A DNA stretch of 64,000 bases from Monodelphis domestica (Eukaryota > Chordata > Mammalia > Didelphimorphia > Didelphidae): NCBI RefSeq assembly GCF_027887165.1, contig NC_077233.1, positions 232,863,872-232,927,871 of the forward strand. Direction: 5' to 3'. Every line of letters starts with the position of its first letter. The first letter of the stretch is position 1. Position numbers and translations under genes: made by a program. Below, piece by piece: positions 40,000 to 52,014 of this stretch. The notes under the pieces are model-generated. The model did no database searches. It was not told where the DNA came from and saw nothing but the letters and a program-made list of their open reading frames with translations.

Positions 40000-42200
40000 A
40001 AAAAAGTGGTGCTATTTCTTGCCTTATAATAAGGTGTGTTTAAATAGTATGTAGTGGTGGTTATACTTATATAAAGGCACTTTGCACTGCAACTTGGAAA
40101 TTCATATGAGAAACCTGTATTTGTTGCTGTGTGATTGTTAGCATTTCCTTCAGAGGTAGCAAATATGATGTTGGCTGTTTATTCACTTATTTTCCTTTTT
40201 TGATAGCTTCCAGAACAAGGCCAGGGAAATTGCTTTATCTAAATCGTCTTTGATTTGTCATGATGTCATTACATCTTGTCTTTGTATATTAACATGGCCA
40301 TCTTGTCTTCTTCTTGCTTTACCTTTCTGACCTTTCAGGGAAAATGTGCTTATAAAACTGGAAACCAGCCAAGTATGATGACAAATAGAAAATGGGTGAT
40401 TGTATCTGAAATAGCATGTGCGTGCATGAACTACAGTTCTTTCCACAATAAGTTAAGAACATCCCTCTGCTTAATGTGATGGTATACTGGGCTACAGACA
40501 CGTGTCACTTTGAGATGTCCTACTGGGGAGCCATCCAGATTAAAACAATGCATAAACTACCAAAAGAGATCTTTTAAAGTGGTGTTAGAACCCTGAAAAT
40601 GTCTTACCTCTAGGCACGGCTAAAGAATTTTCAGAAGAAGGATCAGTTCAATTTCCCCTTTTTCTTTATCCCTAAGGATGCCTTTGCCTCCTGGGACTTA
40701 GACCCTTTCCTTCTTGTGTTCCTAAAATGGCAGCCAGGCTATTCTGTGACTAAACAGGGCATGCTCTCATAATTTATGGAAGAAATCTCTGGGACTAGGC
40801 CTTCTAGCCACCAGAGGGTGCTCCTATCCCAGAATTACCATTATGTTTTTAGTGACTTCAGAAAGAGACCAGGGTTGGTATCCAACACTGCTCTTGATGT
40901 CTGAAATACGAGAGTGATCATTCCATGAAAGCTTCTTGTGCTCACGTCCTCTCCTTTGGCCTGATTTCACTTGCTGGTTGTCTGATATTGACAACAGGAC
41001 TGCATGAGCTTGCTCATGACAGCTGAGCAGGAACTCTGGGTTTCTTCTTCCTTTCAAGACAGGCTATCTCATCTGGTTATGCCATCCATTCTTATATTCC
41101 TTTCAGTGTTCTCATCAGGGTCATTATGCTTTTCTGTCCAAAAAAGAGCAGAGTTGGGAAAATGAGTGGGAATATTAGGCAAGAGATTATTCAGCCGTTG
41201 ACAAATTTTGAACAAAGAACCCCAGGGAGCTTTACTGGATGCCATAGTTTTGCTTTTGATAATGAATGCCAATTATTTCACAATTTTCAAATCACGACAT
41301 TTCCAATTTTATTTGTAAATCTTGGGATAAGAACATGTCTTATAAACTGTTGGGGAGAAAAAAGGAGGAGAATAAACGTAATCGAATTCTGCTTTCTGGT
41401 TGACTTTCTTTAGTCATCAGAAAAGCTTGCTAATTTGCCCCCAAGGGATGGCATACAAAAGCCTGGCTTATATATTAGCCCATTATTGAATTTTTACTTA
41501 AATTACTAGAGTAACAATCACCTCTTAATTGTAATTAATTCCTCTTTAAATTTAGTTACAAAGACATTTTAGATGTGGAATGTCAGAGCTTCTTAATGTT
41601 TGACTGGTCCAAGGCTGCATAAGCATAAAATAAGTGCTTTTTAAAATTTAATTTTCAGGCTTTGCTTTATCCAGTGTCACACTGTGTGCCTTTTTCTGTA
41701 TTGTTTTCTTTGCTTCAATTTGAATGTGATTTCTATCCCTATTTCTTCCATCCTCCAGTAACAATAGGTTGCAATGATATAACCCCATTTCAGTGACTCG
41801 ACTGGGACTATGTTCTCTAATTTCCATGTCTAATTTTCCAGCAGGTTTGCTGAAATAATGAATAACTAAAGGTGTTGTTACCTGTTGTATATATTGCCTG
41901 GAACTTTAGATGTATTTAGATGTGGATTGTTGTTGAGTCCAAGATAATAATTATTGTCAATAAGTGATTACTTATTTGAGTATTCTATAAGTGTGTGGCA
42001 TTATACTATGCTTTGACATTTTTCAAAACATGAAGACTGTCCCTTTCCACAAGATTAGTTTGGATGATGACTGCTGAAAAGTTAGCCATATTTAAATGTG
42101 TACAAAGCAATACTGAATAGTCAAATTTCAATTTTTTTCACATATTGATAATGTATGTTTTGTATGCTGGTCATACCATTTTCTTGTCAGCCATTTCATA
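40000..42200. other. SINE-poor intergenic island
   Basis: About 2.2 kb in which I recognise no SINE, LINE or LTR, in contrast to the flanks. It has no convincing coding frame. It contains a CTCF-like motif and AT-rich homeodomain-type motifs (TAATTGTAATTAATT, 41526-41540). Candidate conserved non-coding DNA. Confidence 0.4.
40808..40821 (+). promoter_or_regulatory. CTCF-like motif
   Basis: CCACCAGAGGGTGC fits the CTCF core CCASYAGRKGGCRS at 13 of 14 positions. Confidence 0.45.
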
Positions 42201-42204
42201 TAAC

Positions 42205-42435
42205 AAATAATAATAATAGAAGCTAGAATAGCTAAATAGCATTTCGAGATTTATAAAGCACTATACATGTTATCTCATTACAACTTTATGAGGGGAATAC
42301 TATCATTATCTCCATTTTACAGGTGGGGAATCTAAGTGCCAGTGTCACAAAACTAGCATGGGTTTGAGGCAGTATTTCAATTCAGCTTTTCCTGATACCA
42401 AGCCCAAAATTCTGTCCATTGTACCACCTAAAAAT
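42205..42435 (-). repeat. CORE-SINE
   Basis: Antisense: 'TATAAAGCACTATACATGTT', 'CATTTTACAGGTGGGGAATC', 'CCAAGCCCAAAATTCTGTCC'. Confidence 0.7.
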
Positions 42436-43144
42436 AGCATATACTTGTCATTGAAGCCTGTGCTGCCAGGAAGTCCTAGAATCATCGTGGAAAAGAGGAA
42501 GAAGATTGTTGGTGAACTGATTGCTTTGATCATTATCTCTTCCTCCACTGAATTTCATTTGCTAGTTATGAGGTTTTGACTGTGACTGCTTTTGGTTCCG
42601 TTATGATAGTGGAGTGGGACCTCTGGGATTCTTCATTTCAAAATGCAGTATTTCTAGTTGTAAGACCGCTTTCTTATTTATGGTCATTTCAGCATTATCA
42701 TACGAATGGTTATACTTTGCTCTCCAAAAAAGAGAGATGTCCAAACTTCTTGGGAAGCCTTCTTTGTTTCTATACCTCAATATGGGATGCTTTCCTTCAT
42801 AGAACTTATGGTCTTCATGGGGAGAAAAGTCATGTTTTGATATGAATAGTTCTGGAGATGTTAGCTCATAGGTTCAGCCAGTATCAACTCAGCCTAAATT
42901 TCTCTCAGCAAAGCAATCCTTTTATTCCTCCCTAATTGTCTCTCGATCCTATTCACCATTGAAATAGTCCTGAGGACTTTATCTAATACTACTGAAAAAT
43001 GAACTGGTTATCTGAAGCTTTGCCTTCACTTTCTTTGCATTTTAAAAGATACTGACATCATCTATTCCCCTTTTCCTTTACTCCAGTCATTGAAATGAGA
43101 TCCTTTTACTAGCCAAGATCAACTCCTCTATATGTGATTTTTTA
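42436..43144. other. Intergenic, no feature
   Basis: Short overlapping open frames around 42345-42845 have no recognisable product. Confidence 0.45.
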
Positions 43145-43835
43145 GTCAATATTTTTATTTATTGACTTTTAATTTTTATATTATATTTCATAACCACTTC
43201 CAACAAAAAACATTTAAACAGACAAATGCATTAAAAATTATGTGCAAAACTACAAACTCTACATTGTTTACAATTTATTTAAAAATCTGTAAATTATATG
43301 TGTGTTAATACAGACATCCTCTGCTTTTGAATTCCCTTTGGATTTGTTTTACTTTGATATGTTTTCTACTGGTTTTGTGGCTGTTATTTTTTTAATGTAA
43401 TTATAGTATGAATTATTCTTATTCTCTTTTCTTTTCATATTTTCATGTGTTCCCCTTATTTCCTTTGTGTTTCCAATATTTATTACTTCTAATAACACAA
43501 AACAACCTAAACATTCAAATATGACAATTTATTACAACCATTTCTCCCAACCATTGTATTGGTGTTATTTCTAGTTATTTTGTAATTACAAACAAAGCTT
43601 TCATGAATATTTTTGTACATATACAGCTTTTAACTTCAGTAATGCCATTAGGGCCTAATTCTAGTAATAGGATCCCATGGTCAATAAGCATCAATAGTGT
43701 GATAGCTTTTAATGTATATCTTCATCTTGTTTCCTAAAAAACAATTCATAGCTGCTCTAACAATGTAATTAATATTGAGCCTGTCTTCATGTACCTTTCA
43801 GCCTTTAATTTGATCAACTTATCCTGTCTGGTTCT
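43145..43835 (-). repeat. L1-like LINE remnant, old
   Basis: Antisense layout of an L1 3' end: T/A-rich start, 'ATTACAACCATTTCTCCCAA', 'AACAAAGCTTTCATGAATAT', 'GGATCCCATGGTCAATAAGC'. Strongly diverged. Confidence 0.5.
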
Positions 43836-44349
43836 CAGTTAACATATATTATCAGGGCTATATTTAGCTAGATACAGTCTGTTCCTAGGACTATACTCTT
43901 CCAAAACCAAGTCTTTCCAGCTTGGCTATACTCAGTGGAACTTTTGTTCCAATGCCACAACCCTACAGGAAGGCAACATTGCCTCCACTGTGTGATTAGA
44001 GTTAAAATAAGACTTTTGCAGAATAATTATGTTCTCTAAATCATTGTATGTTTGGAGTATTGTGTACTCAGGCTTAGATCTACTACGAGGCTCATGCAGG
44101 TATGGGGAGGCTCTCTAGTTAGCTATCATATTTAACAAGTTCCATTCATCTTCTATATATTTTCTTGATCCCATCCCCATCCATTTCTTTTCTGCTTTTT
44201 TTTTATGAGATTAAGTTGTTTAAATTTTTTTTAAAAATAGGTTATTTCTGTGAGATTAGTTTGAAGGAGATTAATTTAAAGTCAGATCTTAATTAACTTA
44301 CTCTCCTTGGTTCTTCTCCCTATCCAACTACTGCTTCTCAATCTCCTTA

Positions 44350-44960
44350 TCCATTTCCTGTCTGTTAACTGTGGATGTACCTGTAGGCTCTGTTGATGGT
44401 CTTATCTCTATACTTTCTCTTGGTAATAACTCATCTGTCCCATGGATTTGTTGTCTTGTGCAGATGACTTAGATTTCCATATCTGCCTCCAGTTTCTCTC
44501 TTACCATCCAGACCCACGTCGTCAATGTTTCAAACTTAATGTATCCAAAACAGATGTTTTATCTTTCCCACCAAGCCCACTCCACTTCTGAGTTTCCTTG
44601 TTTCTGTTGAGAGCACCATCTTTCCATCTCCTAGGTGAGAAACTTCAGTTTTATCTTTCTCTCTCCTTTCTTACCCCTATGGCATCTCAAGATTCCATCA
44701 CCTAACTTAAAGCTACAATTCAAGACCCTCATCATCTCTCACCTGGGCTACTGCAATAGACTCCCAATTGGTCTCCACACTTTGTTTCTCCCTTCTCCAA
44801 ACCATTGTCTAAACAATTACCAAAATGATTTTCCTTAAATGCAACTCTGATCATATCCTGCATCTGTTCAATAAATGCTGGTTGTTACCTTTAAGATAAA
44901 ATGTAAATTCACTTCTTTGCCTGTTCAAGCCCTTTACAGCAGAGGTGTAAGCATTCTGAG
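44350..44960 (+). repeat. Ancient LINE (L2-like) fragment
   Basis: 'TCACCTGGGCTACTGCAATA', 'GACTCCCAATTGGTCTCCAC', 'AACTCTGATCATATCCTGCA', 'TTCAAGCCCTTTACA': a mammal-wide L2-type 3' region. Confidence 0.55.
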
Positions 44961-45219
44961 TGCATTTTTGTTAAGTCAGTATAGTTACATTTGAGTTTGA
45001 CTGCACTGCTTTGCAATAGAACTCTGACTTTCTATGGGAAGCCATCAGACCCCCACTGTCTGACAGAGTCACAATCTGGGATGATGAAGGCTGCAGAGCA
45101 GCCTTCAAAAAAGATGAGGCACCCACTGAACCCCCTCTGTATGACTTCTCTAACTTCCCTTACTAATGGAATTATTGTGATTACTGTTCTTTCTCCAATA
45201 TAGGAGAAATAATACAAGA

Positions 45220-45977
45220 ACAAATACTTATAGGGTTAACACATACATGTCCCACTTTAACCCCCAGATTATTACCCTAAAAAGATTACATTCACAGAAT
45301 TAAAACCCAAAGATCACTACCCATTACCCCTCCTTTCTCTTAGCAGTGGTACATTCAGAGGCGCCACACCCATTGCAGGTCAAGCATACAGATACATCTA
45401 TCATTCATCAATCATACATCAATCAATCAGACACACTTCACTGGTTCGTTATGTTTACCATAACCAAGCAACGTTGCAAGGTGCTTGAACCAAACACAAG
45501 AAAAATGCAACTTGGAAATTGAGGAAAATTTCAATTCTGGTCTGCTTTAAGTTACCCTCTAACCCTGTACCTAGTTACGAAATGTTTTGTTACCCATCTC
45601 CTAAGTAATTGTGATTGATCATGAAAGCTGATCAAAAGCAACAATGATTCTACTATCTGGTCATCCCATATGTCAGGGGGAACTAACCTACAGATCATCC
45701 AGTTTATGGCATTCATCTATTTCTGTTATAGCAACAATGTTTCATTGACTATCTCCTTAGTCTTTCCATCTGTTGTTAGGCTCTATGGAAATATGTATGT
45801 AGAGAAATGATTGTGTGCCAGAAAAGTATGTATTCACTGAACCTATAAAAGAAACACAAACCCTGTGCATGGCAGAACAGGATTGAGCATACAGTGTCTC
45901 TCACAATTTATTCGACTGAACGCCACACCTAGAGAGAGGACCTTGAACCTTGAGAGACTGCAGGCTAGGCTCTCAAA
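45220..45977 (+). mobile_element. Possible retroviral LTR (fossil), ends uncertain
   Basis: CCTATAAAAG near 45842 followed by a Cys/Arg-free, R/U5-like segment 'TTTATTCGACTGAACGCCAC'; composition unlike the flanks. No flanking duplication found. Confidence 0.35.
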
Positions 45978-45983
45978 AACTTA

Positions 45984-46088
45984 CTTAAAAAAAAACAAAC
46001 CATACTTTCTGCTTTAGAAACAATACTAAGCGTTAGTTCCAATGAAGAAGAGCAGTAAGGGCTAAGCAAGTGGGGTTAAGTGACTTTT
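45984..46088 (-). repeat. tRNA-derived marsupial SINE, head lost
   Basis: Antisense tail half only, to 'GTGGGGTTAAGTGACTT', then joined to an L1 tail. Confidence 0.75.
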
Positions 46089-46662
46089 TAAAAAAATATC
46101 ATCAAAATCTCTTTCAAAATCCTTTCCCTTCCCCTTCCCAGAAAGCTATCTCATATTAAAAAATAATATTTTTCAAAGACTAAAAAAAGAGAAAGAGAAA
46201 GCAGCAAAACTGATCAGTACATTTAAAAAGTCTAAAAATATTAGCAGTATACCACATTTGTGGCCCTCTCACTTCTGCAGGGGGGTAGATTGAGGGTGCC
46301 TTATATTTCTTCTTTGGAATCAGACTAGTTCTAGAACCATGCTAATTTATCAACATTTGATTTGCTTCTGTGTATGATTCTTTTTATATTGCTGTAGTCA
46401 TTGGGCATGTTGTTCTCTTGGCTCTGATTACCTGAAAATGCATCAATTCATGTGGATCTTTCCAAGTTTTCCTGCATTCTTCATTTTCATCATTTGTTAC
46501 AGCAAAGTAATATCCCACTACCTTCATGTTCTATAATATATTTAGACCCTCCCTAATTAATGAGCATTTGTTTCTAATTCTTTGCTATAACAAAAAGAAC
46601 TGCTATAAATATTTTAATATTCATGGTGGGTTTTCTTCTTCTGGTCCTTCTTCTGGTCATAA
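46085..46662 (-). repeat. L1 3' part, old
   Basis: Antisense: 'AATTAATGAGCATTTGTTTC', 'TAATTCTTTGCTATAACAAA', 'GAACTGCTATAAATATTTTA'. Confidence 0.65.
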
Positions 46663-46664
46663 AC

Positions 46665-47685
46665 TCCCCTTTAAAAATAAACTTTTTCTCATAACAATTA
46701 AGTAGACAAGCAAAAAAATCTGTAAATTTTCCATGTCTGAACACATATGTTTCTGTACATCAACTCTTTGTCAGTACTTTGATTAGAGTTCTTAAGTCTT
46801 TCAAAGCAATTTCTCTTTATAATGTTGTAGTTATTGCTACATTTCTCCTTGTTCTGCTTTCTTTATTTTTGAATCAGTTCATATAAGACTTCTCTAAACT
46901 TATCACTTTCTGTCATTTCTTATAGCATAATAATAGCATAATAATATCTTATTATATTAGTGTGCCTTAATATGTTTATCCATTGTCTGACTGATGGATA
47001 CCCTCTTTGTTTCCAGTTCTATAACTGGAGATTTTTAATTATAACAAAAATTATTTTCATACTTATGCCTCTTCCCCCATAGTCTTTGATCCCTTTGGGG
47101 TATTATCCTAGCAGTGGTATGGGTAGGTCAAAGACTCTGCCAAGTAAAATAACATTAGGGGCATCATTGTGAATTGCTTTTCAGAATAATGTATTATTAG
47201 TACATGGCCCTTCCAACAAGTGGCATTTTCCATTTTTATCATCCTTGTCATTCTGGTGAGTGTGAGTTGGAACCTCAGAGCTGCTTTTGTTGGAATTTAT
47301 CTTATTCGCTACTTGGAAGATTTTTTTTTCATTTGGCTGTTGATAGCTTGTCTTTTTTTTTCTCTTAAGAATTTTCTGTTTATATCCTTTGACCATTTAT
47401 TTATTGAAAAATGGCTCTTATTTTTATATATTTGTAGCAATTCCTCTATATCAGGCTTTTATTAGGGAAATTTTTCAGGAAAGATTTTTTCCCAGTTAAC
47501 TTTTTTCTTTCTAAGGCTGTTTCTGCAAAAAATTTTCAATTTTATGCAATTGAAATTTTCTATTTTATTTCCTGTGTTTCTCTCTCTTGTTTGGTCAAAC
47601 ATTCTTTCCCTTTCCATATGATACAACCATTTAGAGCTTCATATGTATCCATATGTTGTTTATTGTAGCACATAAGTTGTTTGTC
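46665..47685 (-). repeat. L1 3' part (ORF2 end and 3' UTR), old
   Basis: Antisense: 'TGTGAATTGCTTTTCAGAAT', 'GTGTGAGTTGGAACCTCAGA', 'TATCCTTTGACCATTTATTT', then an ORF2-internal part to about 47680. Confidence 0.7.
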
Positions 47686-47689
47686 TAAA

Positions 47690-47990
47690 CCTAATTTAAA
47701 AATTTTTATCTTTATTTTATTCCAGTAACAAATTTACATGTAAGTTTTCCAAAGTTACATGTTGTCTCCCTCCCCTCTTCCATCCTCCCTCCCAGAGTTG
47801 ACAAGCAATTCCACTAGGTTATACTCATATTATCACTCAAATTTTCATTTTCATTCATCTTATAAAACCCAGACCCTAAATCATATACCCAAATAAACAC
47901 GTGCTAAATCATCCTAATTTCTATTACATTGCTTTTCAATTAGTTGGCCATCTTTGTTGACTAGTGAGTCCTTACTCTGCTGCCTACCCT
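47690..47990 (-). repeat. L1-type 3' end of another family
   Basis: 'ATTTACATGTAAGTTTTCCA', 'CTCCCTCCCAGAGTTGACAA', 'GCAATTCCACTAGGTTATAC': antisense of the tail family seen sense at 13800 and 49800. Confidence 0.6.
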
Positions 47991-48017
47991 ACCTTTCCAG
48001 CCTCATTATATATAACT

Positions 48018-48202
48018 TTTTTTTAAACCCATACCTTCTTTTTTAGTGTCAGTTCCAAGACAGAAGAGTGGCAAGGGCTAAGCAATTGGGGTTAAGTGAC
48101 CTCCCCAGGGTAATACAGATAAGAAGTATCTGAGGCCAGAATTGAACCCAAGTCTTCCTGACTTCAGGCCTGGCTCTCTATTCATGGAGCCACGGAGTTT
48201 CT
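48018..48202 (-). repeat. tRNA-derived marsupial SINE, diverged
   Basis: Antisense, 'GGGGTTAAGTGACCTCCCCA', 'TTCTTCCTGA'-type variants, full length. Confidence 0.82.
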
Positions 48203-48258
48203 TCTTTTGTATTATTTTTTCCAATCCTGTATATGTATATAAATGTATTGGCTATTTT

Positions 48259-48378
48259 TCCTGATAGAATGTAAGCTCCCAGAAGAAAACAAATATTTAT
48301 TTTTGTCATCATAACCCCCCAGCCTAGCCCAGTGTCTGGTACACAGCAGGTGATTAATAATGTTTGTTTGCCTGATTC
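48259..48378 (+). repeat. L2 LINE 3' end
   Basis: 'GAATGTAAGCTCCCAGAAGA', 'AGCCCAGTGTCTGGTACACA', 'GCAGGTGATTAATAATGTTT'. Confidence 0.8.
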
Positions 48379-48969
48379 CTTGATGGCACCAAGCCAACAG
48401 GCAAGCACTGTATAAAACTCTGCCAAGATGAATGAAGGGATCAGTTCCTTCCACCTTTAAGAGCTACTGAATACTGAAACATTGGGTTCTTCCATTAGTA
48501 CGGAAATAAAATGCCATACACACTTGGTTCTAATTAGGCTATAGCATCTGTAAGGATTCACATTCTATAGCCAGCTGATATCAGTAAGGGTGAGCCTTTG
48601 GTTCCCTGCTTTGTCCCAGCTTAAATTTCTGAGGTTACATCTCCTGGGCACCCCAGATGGCATTCCATCCATGAACAGAAGCAATGTGAATCTAATTGTC
48701 TATATCTTTTATTTTATATTTGCTTCTGAGGTCTCTGTTTTTAACTGATGGAAAAAGGAGGTTAGTAACCTCTCCTTGTCTATTTCTGAATCTTTATAAT
48801 TTTCTGGCATTTTTATGGGTCATGGACCATATTAGTGCGACAGTCCTTTGGCATATAGCCTAGACCTTTATGGCCTTGACAAAAAAAGAAAAATCACACC
48901 TTTTATAGAAAGAGGTCCTTTCAGGAATATATCAGAAATAGTGTGAAATAAGCAAAGGTTTTACTTTTT
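48379..48969. other. Intergenic, no feature
   Basis: Unique-looking sequence without repeats I recognise. Confidence 0.45.
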
Positions 48970-49095
48970 ATTTCTTTAAAATACAATTTTAAGAGGGGTG
49001 GGAAAAATCATGAATCACGGAACCATGGAAAAATATTCTAATTAATTAAAAAATAATAAAAAATTTAAAAATAAAATAAAATTTTATTTTTAGTT
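48970..49095 (+). repeat. L1-type 3' tail
   Basis: 'AAAATCATGAATCACGGAAC', 'CATGGAAAAATATTCTAATT' and an A-rich tail. Confidence 0.55.
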
Positions 49096-49244
49096 CTGAA
49101 TATTTTCCTTTCTTTTTCCCTTTCTCCCTTTCACCCATCCATTGAGAAAGCAAGAAAAATAAAGCCTATCACAAATAGGTATAGTCATGCAAACATTCCC
49201 ATATTTGCCACATTCCCCTCAAAAAAGAAAGAAAAAGAGACCTT

Positions 49245-49960
49245 CAACTCTTTATCTGGAGGTGTACGATTGTTGGTCAAGAGTTGTTTCAACTTGTGGT
49301 TTGTCATTTGTGCCGCTCAGTCATTAGTTACTGATTATCTCAACAATATTGTTAGAATTGTTTTTACAAATTGGACAATGAGGGGATGCCCTCCAATTGG
49401 GGAATGGCTGAACAAATTGTGGTATATGTTGGTGATGGAATACTATTGTGCTCAAGGGAATAATGAGCTGGAGGAATTCCATGGGGATGGGAACAACCTC
49501 CTGGAAGTGATGTAGAGCGAAAGGATCAGAACCAGGAGAACAATGTACACAGAGACTGAGACACTGTGGTACAATCGGATGTAATGGATGTCTCTATTAG
49601 CAGCAATACAATGATCCAGGACAATTCTGAGGGACTTATGAGAAAGAACACTATCCACATCCAGAGAAAGAACTGTGGGAGTAGAAACACAGAAGAGAAA
49701 CATTTGCCTGATCACATGGTTTGATGGGGATATGATTGGGGATGTAGACTCTAAATGATCACCCTGGTGCAAATATTAATAATGTGGAAATAGGTCTTAA
49801 TCAATGATACATGTAAAACCCAATGGAATTGCATGTCAGCCAGGGGAGAGGGGTTGGGGGAGGAGAGGGAAAGAACATGATTCTTATAACCATGTAAAAA
49901 TATTCTAAACTAACTAATTAAATAACATAAAAAACCCCATAGACTATATTAAAAAAAAGA
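49245..49960 (+). repeat. L1-type LINE 3' part
   Basis: From about 49370: 'ATGCCCTCCAATTGGGGAAT', 'GGCTGAACAAATTGTGGTAT', 'CAGAACCAGGAGAACAATGT', then a 3' UTR with 'ACCCAATGGAATTGCATGTC' and tail. The frame reads WTMRGCPPIGEWLNKLWYML at the end of ORF2. Moderately diverged. Confidence 0.75.
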
Positions 49961-50454
49961 ATTGTTTTTACATGGATTATTTCACATAGAAGTATTTCTT
50001 TTACTTGACAGAGTTGGGGATTCTTACAAATAGGAGTTTTGCCTTTGTAGTTTGTAAAGCTATTATTATTAATTATTATTAATAATTATACATAATTATT
50101 AATAATTAATTATTAAGGAAAAATCTTTGTAGTGATATCTTTTGTTTTTCTGTCTTCTTCTTTCTGAATATCTTTCTCCTCAGAAAATTATCCTTATAAT
50201 AAAAGAAAGAAAAAAAGCATTTCAGTAAAGGTAAATAACACATTCCCAGTAGCTGCTAGTAGAAGCAATATTTTGCACTCATTGTGCCCCATCAATGAAA
50301 AGAGAGGAGACTGTTATATTTTCTCAATTCTTCTGGGCCAGCTTTTAGCATTATAATTACATAACTCTCTTGCTTTTTATTTCCATTTCCATTGTTGAAG
50401 TCATTATATATATATACACCTCTGTAACATAGATGTAGTCTTCCATGTCCTGCT

Positions 50455-50600
50455 TTACTTTAATTAATAATTAATTATATTTAATTATTTTTTATTTTTA
50501 TTTATTTATTTTTTAAAAATTATTTTAAAATATTTTATATATTTAAATCAAAAATAATTTAATTAATAATTAATAATAAAAATAATAATAAAAGACCTAC
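50455..50600. repeat. AT-only low-complexity tract
   Basis: TTAATTAATAATTAATTA-type sequence, nearly no G or C. Confidence 0.85.
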
Positions 50601-51165
50601 TTTAATTTGTTTCAGTTCATGTAAATCTTTTAAAAAATATGAACTGTTTTTAATAGATGATGCCATATGAGAGCAGCTGAGTGGCTCAGTGGATAAGAGT
50701 TAGGCCTAGAGATGGGAAGTCCTAGGTTCAAATCTGGCCTCAGATGCTTCCTAGCTGGGTGATCCTGGGTAAGTCACTTAACCCCCATTGCCTAGCCCTC
50801 ATCTCTCTTCTACCCTAGAACCAATATATAGTACTGATTCTAAAGTGGAAGGTAAAGGTTTAAATAAAGAAAAGAGTAATAGTTTCTTTGAATTCATTAT
50901 TTTCATTGTTTTTTAGTGTAACATAAATTCCATTACATTTATATTCCACAATTTTATTTGGTTATTCACCAATGGATAGGCTCTTCTTTTGTTTCCAGTT
51001 CTTTGATACCATAGACACTATAAATATTTTGCAACACATGAGACTTTTCTGTCTCTAACTTCCTTATGGTCCATGCCTAACAGCAGGAGCAGTTAGGAGG
51101 TCAAAGGGGAGAGACATTTTATCACTTTTTCCCATAACTCCAAATTATTTGCCAGAATGGTCAAA
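50600..51165 (-). repeat. L1 3' part, split by a SINE
   Basis: 'GTTTCAGTTCATGTAAATCT' before and 'TATTCACCAATGGATAGGCT', 'GATACCATAGACACTATAAA' after the SINE 50669-50872; antisense. Confidence 0.65.
50669..50872 (+). repeat. tRNA-derived marsupial SINE
   Basis: Sense full-length copy nested in an L1 fragment. Confidence 0.9.
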
Positions 51166-51177
51166 CCCAGTTCATGT

Positions 51178-51245
51178 TTTTGTTTGAAAAATTTTATTTA
51201 GTTAATTGTTTTAGAATATTTTTCCATGGTTATATAATCAAACCC
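51178..51245 (-). repeat. L1-type 3' tail stub
   Basis: 'TTTTAGAATATTTTTCCATG' then 'GTTATATAATC'. Confidence 0.5.
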
Positions 51246-51810
51246 TGTTTAGAGCTCAAACAACAGGACATTCATGTACTTTTCTTAATGCAATAATGCA
51301 GCTTCTCCACTTTGGATTATTTTTATCTTTCAGAACAGAGTATCTATACGTGCATGTTTATAAGAATCATAAAGGGAGTTTCTTGAGCAAAGGGATTCAT
51401 CTGCAGTTACAGGTGAGTTGTTCCAAACTTCTATGACTTGGGGCTGATTTCACAGCAAGCTTAATACAATATACAAATGCAAAATGAATAACAATACTTT
51501 GTATTTTTAGGTACTGTTGAATTTGCCATGCAGATAATGTTTCAGGAGTTCAAAGGAGATCTTTGGGGAAAGGCTTCTTAGGGAAGTTGGGATGAGCTAA
51601 GGCTTGAAGGATGCTTAGGATTAGAATAAGAAAGGAGAAAATCTGGTACTGGCTAAGAGATGGAGTGGTAATTAGTAGAACAAATTAGGTACACAATACA
51701 CAGTAGTAAATGATTATAGTAATCTATAGTTCATAGATCAATAAATAATATTTCAATAATATTATTGAGTCATTCAATAATATTATTCAATTCAATAATA
51801 GTCCAATAAA

Positions 51811-52010
51811 CAGGGAGCAGACAGGTAGATGAATGATTTGAGAACCTGGCTCAGAGATAGGAGGTCCTGGGTCCAAATCTGGCATCAGATACTTCCTAGG
51901 TGTATGACCTTGGTCAAGTCACTTAACCCCTCCATTGTCTAGCCCTTACTATTTTTGTACCTTAGAATAGTATTGATTCTGAGATGGAAGATAAGGTTGG
52001 TTTTTTAAAA
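51811..52010 (+). repeat. tRNA-derived marsupial SINE
   Basis: Sense, 'GGAGGTCCTGGGTCCAAATC', tail 'GGTTGGTTTTTTAAAAATTA'. Confidence 0.88.
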
Positions 52011-52014
52011 ATTA

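Noticed and set aside
40258-42845. Several 60-95 aa open frames in the SINE-poor island and just after it
   Set aside because: No start context, splice pattern, domain or length that would set them apart from chance.
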